Shown here: piece by piece, positions 53,978 through 57,334 of the stretch
Layout: every line of letters begins with the position of its first letter
Numbering within the stretch: position 1 is the stretch's first letter
NCBI GenBank assembly: GCA_900543625.1
Contig: UQSF01000013.1
Location: 1-57,334, forward strand
Direction: 5' to 3'
DNA from: an uncultured Eubacteriales bacterium
GTDB lineage: Bacteria; Bacillota; Clostridia; Oscillospirales; Oscillospiraceae
DNA length: 57,334 bases
Notes under the pieces: model-generated
What the model was told of the DNA's origin: nothing
The model's database searches: none
The model's input: only the letters and a program-made list of their open reading frames with translations
Program-made: the position numbers and the translations under genes

Positions 53978-55699
53978 TTATGCACCGCGCAGCATCGCGA
54001 CCGCTGTGCGCGCCGCCGATGCAGCATCCGGGCAATAGGCATCCGCGCCGATCTCGTCGCTGTACCCCTGTGTGATGGGCGCGCCGCCGACAAAGATCTT
54101 CACCTGATCGCGGATGCCGCGCGCCTTGCTCAGCTCCACGACCGCGCGCATTTCCGGCATCGTCGTCGTCAGCAGCGACGAACAGGCGATGATGTCGCAG
54201 TGCTGCGCGATGGCCGTGTCCACGAACTGCTCCGCCGTGACATCCACGCCGAGATCCACGACCTCGAGCCCGCTGCCCTCCATCATGATCTTGACGAGGT
54301 TTTTGCCGATGTCGTGCATATCGCCGCGCACCGTGCCGAGACAGACGCGGCCGACCGTCTCGCTGCTCTCCCCCGCCATGTGCGGCTTGAGCAGCTCCGT
54401 TGCCGCCGCCATGCAGCGCGCCGCGATGAGCATTTCCGGCACGAAGGCGCGGTTGGCCGAAAAGTCCTCGCCGAGCAGGTTCATGCCGCGCACGAGCCCG
54501 TCGGTGAGGATCTGCTGTGCGTCGTGCCCCGCGTCGAGCGCCTCGGTGCACAGCTGCAGCACACGCTTTTGCTGTCCGCGTACGAGTGCCGCCGCGATGC
54601 GCGCAAACACGTCGCCCTGCGGCTGCTCCGGCTCGGACGCGGGCGCGGACTGCGCCGCCGCTGCGTGTACGCTCCGGCGCGGCACGGGCGGCAGATGCAT
54701 ATCCGGCACGTGCAGCGCCGCATTGTATTCATCGACCGCCTGATTGAGATATGTGTCCACGTGCGGATAGACCGTGCCCGCAAGACCGTAGGTGATCGAC
54801 GGGATGAAGTGTCCGCCCGGGCAGTCACGCCGCAGCACGCCGCGCGCATAGGTCAGGATCTCCTCAGGCGCTGCGTCCTTGCGGTCGATGGCCGCGCCGA
54901 AGCCGCCCATGAGCGTGAGCCGGCCGTTGAGGTGCCGCTGCAGCGCGGGGATGTCGTTTTCCGGCAGGACGCCCTGCCAGACCTGAATGCCGATCTCGGC
55001 CATATCATCCACGATCGGCACGAGATAGGAGTCTGCATGGTGGATAGCAATGACGCCGCGCGAGCGGATGTAGCCATAAAAGCGGCGGTACGGCTCTTTG
55101 AAGAATTCCCGCCACATCTCCGGCTTCATGAACAGGGCGTTTTTCGTGCCCCAGTCGTCGTGCGAGAAGATGACATCCGGCTGCAGATTGTCGATCAGCA
55201 TGCGCACATACGTCAGGCGGTACTCCGTGATGTAGTCGATGAGCGCGTGCATCTCGTCCGGATGCGCATAGAGGTTCGTGAGCGTGTCCTCAAAGCCCAT
55301 GAGAAAGTGGCACTGCTCGAAAATGCCCGTGCCCATGAACCCGGCCAGCAGGTGGTCCGGACCGCAGGCAGCGCGCGCCTCAGCACGGCAGGCCTCCCAT
55401 CCCTCCGTGCAGGCAGCCTCCAGATCGGGAGCATGGACCGTCTCGCGCCAGCGCGTGATATCCGGGCACACGGCAAGCCCCGCGCGCGTGTCCGGCATCG
55501 GTCCGGGGGCATCCTCGGGAAACAGGATCGTCGTGCCCCAGCGGTCCTTGCTCGTCGTGCCGCGCTTGCGGTTGCCGCGCAGGTATGTGTTGCACGGGTC
55601 GGTAAGGCACATGTGCAGTGCCTCATACTGGCGCAGCTGGCGCTCCGGCTGACCGTCGGGGCGGATGAGCTCGAGGAAGATCTCTTTCGGTGTGGACAT
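53978..55699 (-). CDS. Fused UROD-type methyltransferase and corrinoid protein
   Basis: A 573-residue fusion. Residues 1-335 are a URO-D/MtaA-like TIM barrel; the region where MtaA has HxC shows IHHADSY at 219-225 (Asp instead of Cys) and Cys293 in RRDCPGG. A Pro/Ala-rich linker (about 336-362) joins it to a B12-binding protein: helical cap (363-445), then DMHDIGKN (Asp460, His462, Gly465) and SSLLTTTMPEM, GGAP. The His would coordinate cobalt. Such proteins demethylate small methylated compounds into C1 metabolism; the donor is unknown. ATG 55699 is eight bases from AAGGAG. The preceding DUF2284 gene ends at 55705. A divergent RACE activator lies upstream. Confidence 0.88.
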   Translation of the reverse strand: MSTPKEIFLELIRPDGQPERQLRQYEALHMCLTDPCNTYLRGNRKRGTTSKDRWGTTILFPEDAPGPMPDTRAGLAVCPDITRWRETVHAPDLEAACTEGWEACRAEARAACGPDHLLAGFMGTGIFEQCHFLMGFEDTLTNLYAHPDEMHALIDYITEYRLTYVRMLIDNLQPDVIFSHDDWGTKNALFMKPEMWREFFKEPYRRFYGYIRSRGVIAIHHADSYLVPIVDDMAEIGIQVWQGVLPENDIPALQRHLNGRLTLMGGFGAAIDRKDAAPEEILTYARGVLRRDCPGGHFIPSITYGLAGTVYPHVDTYLNQAVDEYNAALHVPDMHLPPVPRRSVHAAAAQSAPASEPEQPQGDVFARIAAALVRGQQKRVLQLCTEALDAGHDAQQILTDGLVRGMNLLGEDFSANRAFVPEMLIAARCMAAATELLKPHMAGESSETVGRVCLGTVRGDMHDIGKNLVKIMMEGSGLEVVDLGVDVTAEQFVDTAIAQHCDIIACSSLLTTTMPEMRAVVELSKARGIRDQVKIFVGGAPITQGYSDEIGADAYCPDAASAARTAVAMLRGA

Positions 55700-55704
55700 G
55701 GTTT

Positions 55705-56241
55705 TCACTCCTTGTTGTACAAAACGCAGGATGTATACGTCATGGTGCGCGCCCCGTAGTTATAGGCGAGGCCCGAGCGCGTGCACACGTCGCTCACGAG
55801 CAGGCCATACGCCTCCATGGACGACAGGCGCTTGGTCGGATAACGGCACGGCCGGTCGGGATATGTGCAGCGCGCACAGAGCGTGCACGACCCCGCCGTC
55901 AGCGGCAGGCAGCCCGGATAGGCGCGCCGCATCTGGCGGGCAAAGCCGGCAAAGCGCCGCTTGTGTGCCGCGCCGACGGCCTCGATGGTCGCATAGTCAA
56001 AATCGTCCTGCAGCGTCCCGGTCGTCTGCACGAGGATGCCGCAGGCATAGCCCGCGATGCGGTGCGCAGCCGTCTCAAGGCTGCCGCAGCCGGGCGGACA
56101 TGCCCAGTTGTGCCCGTAGCGGCCGCAGCGGTCGGCCGCGCACATATCGCGCACCTCCGCCAGCGGCACTGCCGCCGCCATATTCATCTGTGCCCAGTGG
56201 GAGAAGCCGTTTTCGGCCGCGAGCGTCTCGGGATCGATCAT
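55705..56241 (-). CDS. DUF2284 putative metal-binding protein
   Basis: A 178-residue Cys-rich protein. Cys clusters CAADRCGRYGHNWACPPGCG (about 34-53) and CTLCARCTYPDRPC (about 119-132) resemble DUF2284, whose members often accompany corrinoid methyltransferases. An Fe-S cluster is likely; role unknown. The start at 56241 is eight bases from GAGG. It ends six bases before the methyltransferase start and is co-transcribed with it. Confidence 0.82.
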   Translation of the reverse strand: MIDPETLAAENGFSHWAQMNMAAAVPLAEVRDMCAADRCGRYGHNWACPPGCGSLETAAHRIAGYACGILVQTTGTLQDDFDYATIEAVGAAHKRRFAGFARQMRRAYPGCLPLTAGSCTLCARCTYPDRPCRYPTKRLSSMEAYGLLVSDVCTRSGLAYNYGARTMTYTSCVLYNKE

Positions 56242-56253
56242 ACGCAAAGCCTC

Positions 56254-56283
56254 TTGACAAAGCAAAGTTTCGCTGCTTAGAAT
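56254..56283 (+). promoter_or_regulatory. RACE gene promoter
   Basis: TTGACA (56254-56259), 18-bp spacer, TAGAAT (56278-56283) on the plus strand, within the divergent intergenic region. Confidence 0.65.
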
Positions 56284-56316
56284 GTGTGTATCTTATCTTA
56301 TAAGGGGGCGGCGGCC

Positions 56317-57334
56317 ATGTCAAGCATCCATATTGAACAAAACGGCGTGACGCGCACCCTGTCTGTTCCGGCGGACGAGACGCTGCTGTCCGCTTTGCGG
56401 CGCGCGGGCTATTCCATCCCCGCCGCCTGCGGCGGAAAAGGGCGCTGCGGCAAGTGCCGCGTGCCGGTCAACGGTGTGCCGCGCCTCGCGTGCCGGGTCT
56501 ACCCCGCGGACGGCGACACCGTCACACTGCCGGAGAGCGCCGGCGGTGCGATCCTCACACGCACGCTACCGATGCCTGCCTGTCAGCCGGGGCGCACGGG
56601 CTGCGCCGCCGCCGTCGATCTCGGCACGACGACCGTCGTCGCGCGGCTGTATGACCTCGCATCCGGCGCGGAGCTCGCCACCGAGAGCGGCTGGAACACG
56701 CAGGCGCTCTACGGGGCGGACGTCATCAGCCGCATCCAATATACGCTCGAGCAGCCGGACGGGCTGCAGGAGCTCTCGCAGCGCAGCCGCGAACAGGTCT
56801 GGGCACTGATCGGACGCGCACTCGCGCGCTGCGGACGTGCCGCGGACACACTGCGCGAGATCACGCTCGTCGGCAACACCGTCATGCAGCATCTCTTTGC
56901 CGGGTACAGCGTGCGCAGCATCGCCGCCGCGCCGTTTCAGCCGGAGACGCTCTTTGACGTGTCCGAAACCGTCAAGCTGCACGGCGTGCCGGTGCGCTTT
57001 GCTCCCTGCGTGGCGGGCTATGTCGGCGGGGATATCACGGCCGGTCTGCTGGCCGCTGGCCTTGCGGAGCTGCCGGGCGAGCATCTGTTTCTCGACATCG
57101 GCACAAACGGCGAGATGGCGCTCGGCGGGCGCGGCGGCTTCACCTGCTGCGCCGTGGCATCCGGCCCTGCATTTGAGGGCGCGGGCATCTCGTGCGGTAT
57201 GCCCGGCGTGGACGGCGCGGTCAGCCGCGTGCAGTATGACCGCGGCTTTGTATATGACGTGATCGGCGGCGGCACACCGAAAGGGCTGTGCGGCTCCGGG
57301 CTGCTCGATCTGACGGCGGTGCTGCTGCGCCTCG
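56317..57334 (+). CDS. Reductive activator of corrinoid proteins (RACE, ferredoxin-ASKHA), 3' end outside window
   Basis: The frame stays open to the window edge (339 residues seen). Residues 1-75 are a [2Fe-2S] ferredoxin domain: CGGKGRCGKC (38-47) plus Cys in PRLAC. Then an actin-like ASKHA ATPase domain begins with AVDLGTTTVVARLYD, followed by GADVISRI, LVGNTVMQH and FLDIGTNGEMALGG. RACE/RamA-like proteins reduce inactive Co(II) corrinoid to Co(I) using ATP. It is divergent from the fused methyltransferase, whose corrinoid it likely reactivates. ATG 56317 follows AAGGGGGCGGCGGCC. Confidence 0.9.
   Translation, partial: MSSIHIEQNGVTRTLSVPADETLLSALRRAGYSIPAACGGKGRCGKCRVPVNGVPRLACRVYPADGDTVTLPESAGGAILTRTLPMPACQPGRTGCAAAVDLGTTTVVARLYDLASGAELATESGWNTQALYGADVISRIQYTLEQPDGLQELSQRSREQVWALIGRALARCGRAADTLREITLVGNTVMQHLFAGYSVRSIAAAPFQPETLFDVSETVKLHGVPVRFAPCVAGYVGGDITAGLLAAGLAELPGEHLFLDIGTNGEMALGGRGGFTCCAVASGPAFEGAGISCGMPGVDGAVSRVQYDRGFVYDVIGGGTPKGLCGSGLLDLTAVLLRL

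Overview
The window is bacterial chromosomal DNA, high GC (about 60%), with dense genes, strong AGGAGG-type ribosome binding sites, several TTG/GTG starts, and TTGACA/TATAAT promoters. Gene families point to an anaerobic Firmicute of class Clostridia, probably an Oscillospiraceae-type gut organism: a DtxR-like metal regulator, a clostridial 2-enoate reductase, a butyrate-type CoA-transferase, an IscR-NifS-NifU Fe-S locus, glycine and purine riboswitches, and a corrinoid methyltransferase with its RACE-type activator. The genus cannot be fixed from sequence reading alone.

Layout. 1-5.6 kb: a heterodimeric ABC exporter pair with a DUF454 protein, facing a DtxR-like regulator; five GTTAG-N6-CTAAC palindromes mark a probable metal regulon, and a long structured leader precedes the ABC operon. 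5.6-6.6 kb: an AT-richer scar with a candidate small RNA, a truncated ORF and a frameshifted phage BRO antirepressor. 6.7-19.6 kb: rplM-rpsI, a TtcA-like enzyme, a family I.5-like lipase with SLH repeats, a CoA-transferase, a lipid glycosyltransferase/acyltransferase/TetR group, pepD, a glycine-riboswitch-controlled AgcS symporter and rsmE. 19.6-27 kb: tRNA-Ser, an orphan DNA methyltransferase, an EamA transporter, a YtrA-like GntR/ABC operon, tsaE-tsaB-upp and rodA. 27-35 kb: nifU, nifS and iscR with inserted repeats, an HD protein, a large enoate reductase, a HAD phosphatase and a ThrE-like exporter. 35.5-48.7 kb: a CPBP protease, the str operon (rpsL-rpsG-fusA-tuf) and rpoB-rpoC. 48.9-57.3 kb: a GT-C-like membrane protein, tRNA-Leu, a guanine-type purine riboswitch driving adenine deaminase plus an NCS2 permease, and a corrinoid methyltransferase locus cut by the window end.

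Most unusual signal: a dispersed 186-196 bp element present in three full copies and one partial copy (1-110, 28902-29087, 29664-29859, 33014-33207). It folds into four hairpins whose sequences change with pairing preserved. Each full copy sits inside an intrinsic terminator that has been duplicated on both sides (28-35 bp direct repeats, different at each locus), always in the same orientation relative to the upstream gene. I do not recognise it as a named family. Two copies bracket iscR, and one separates iscR from nifS.
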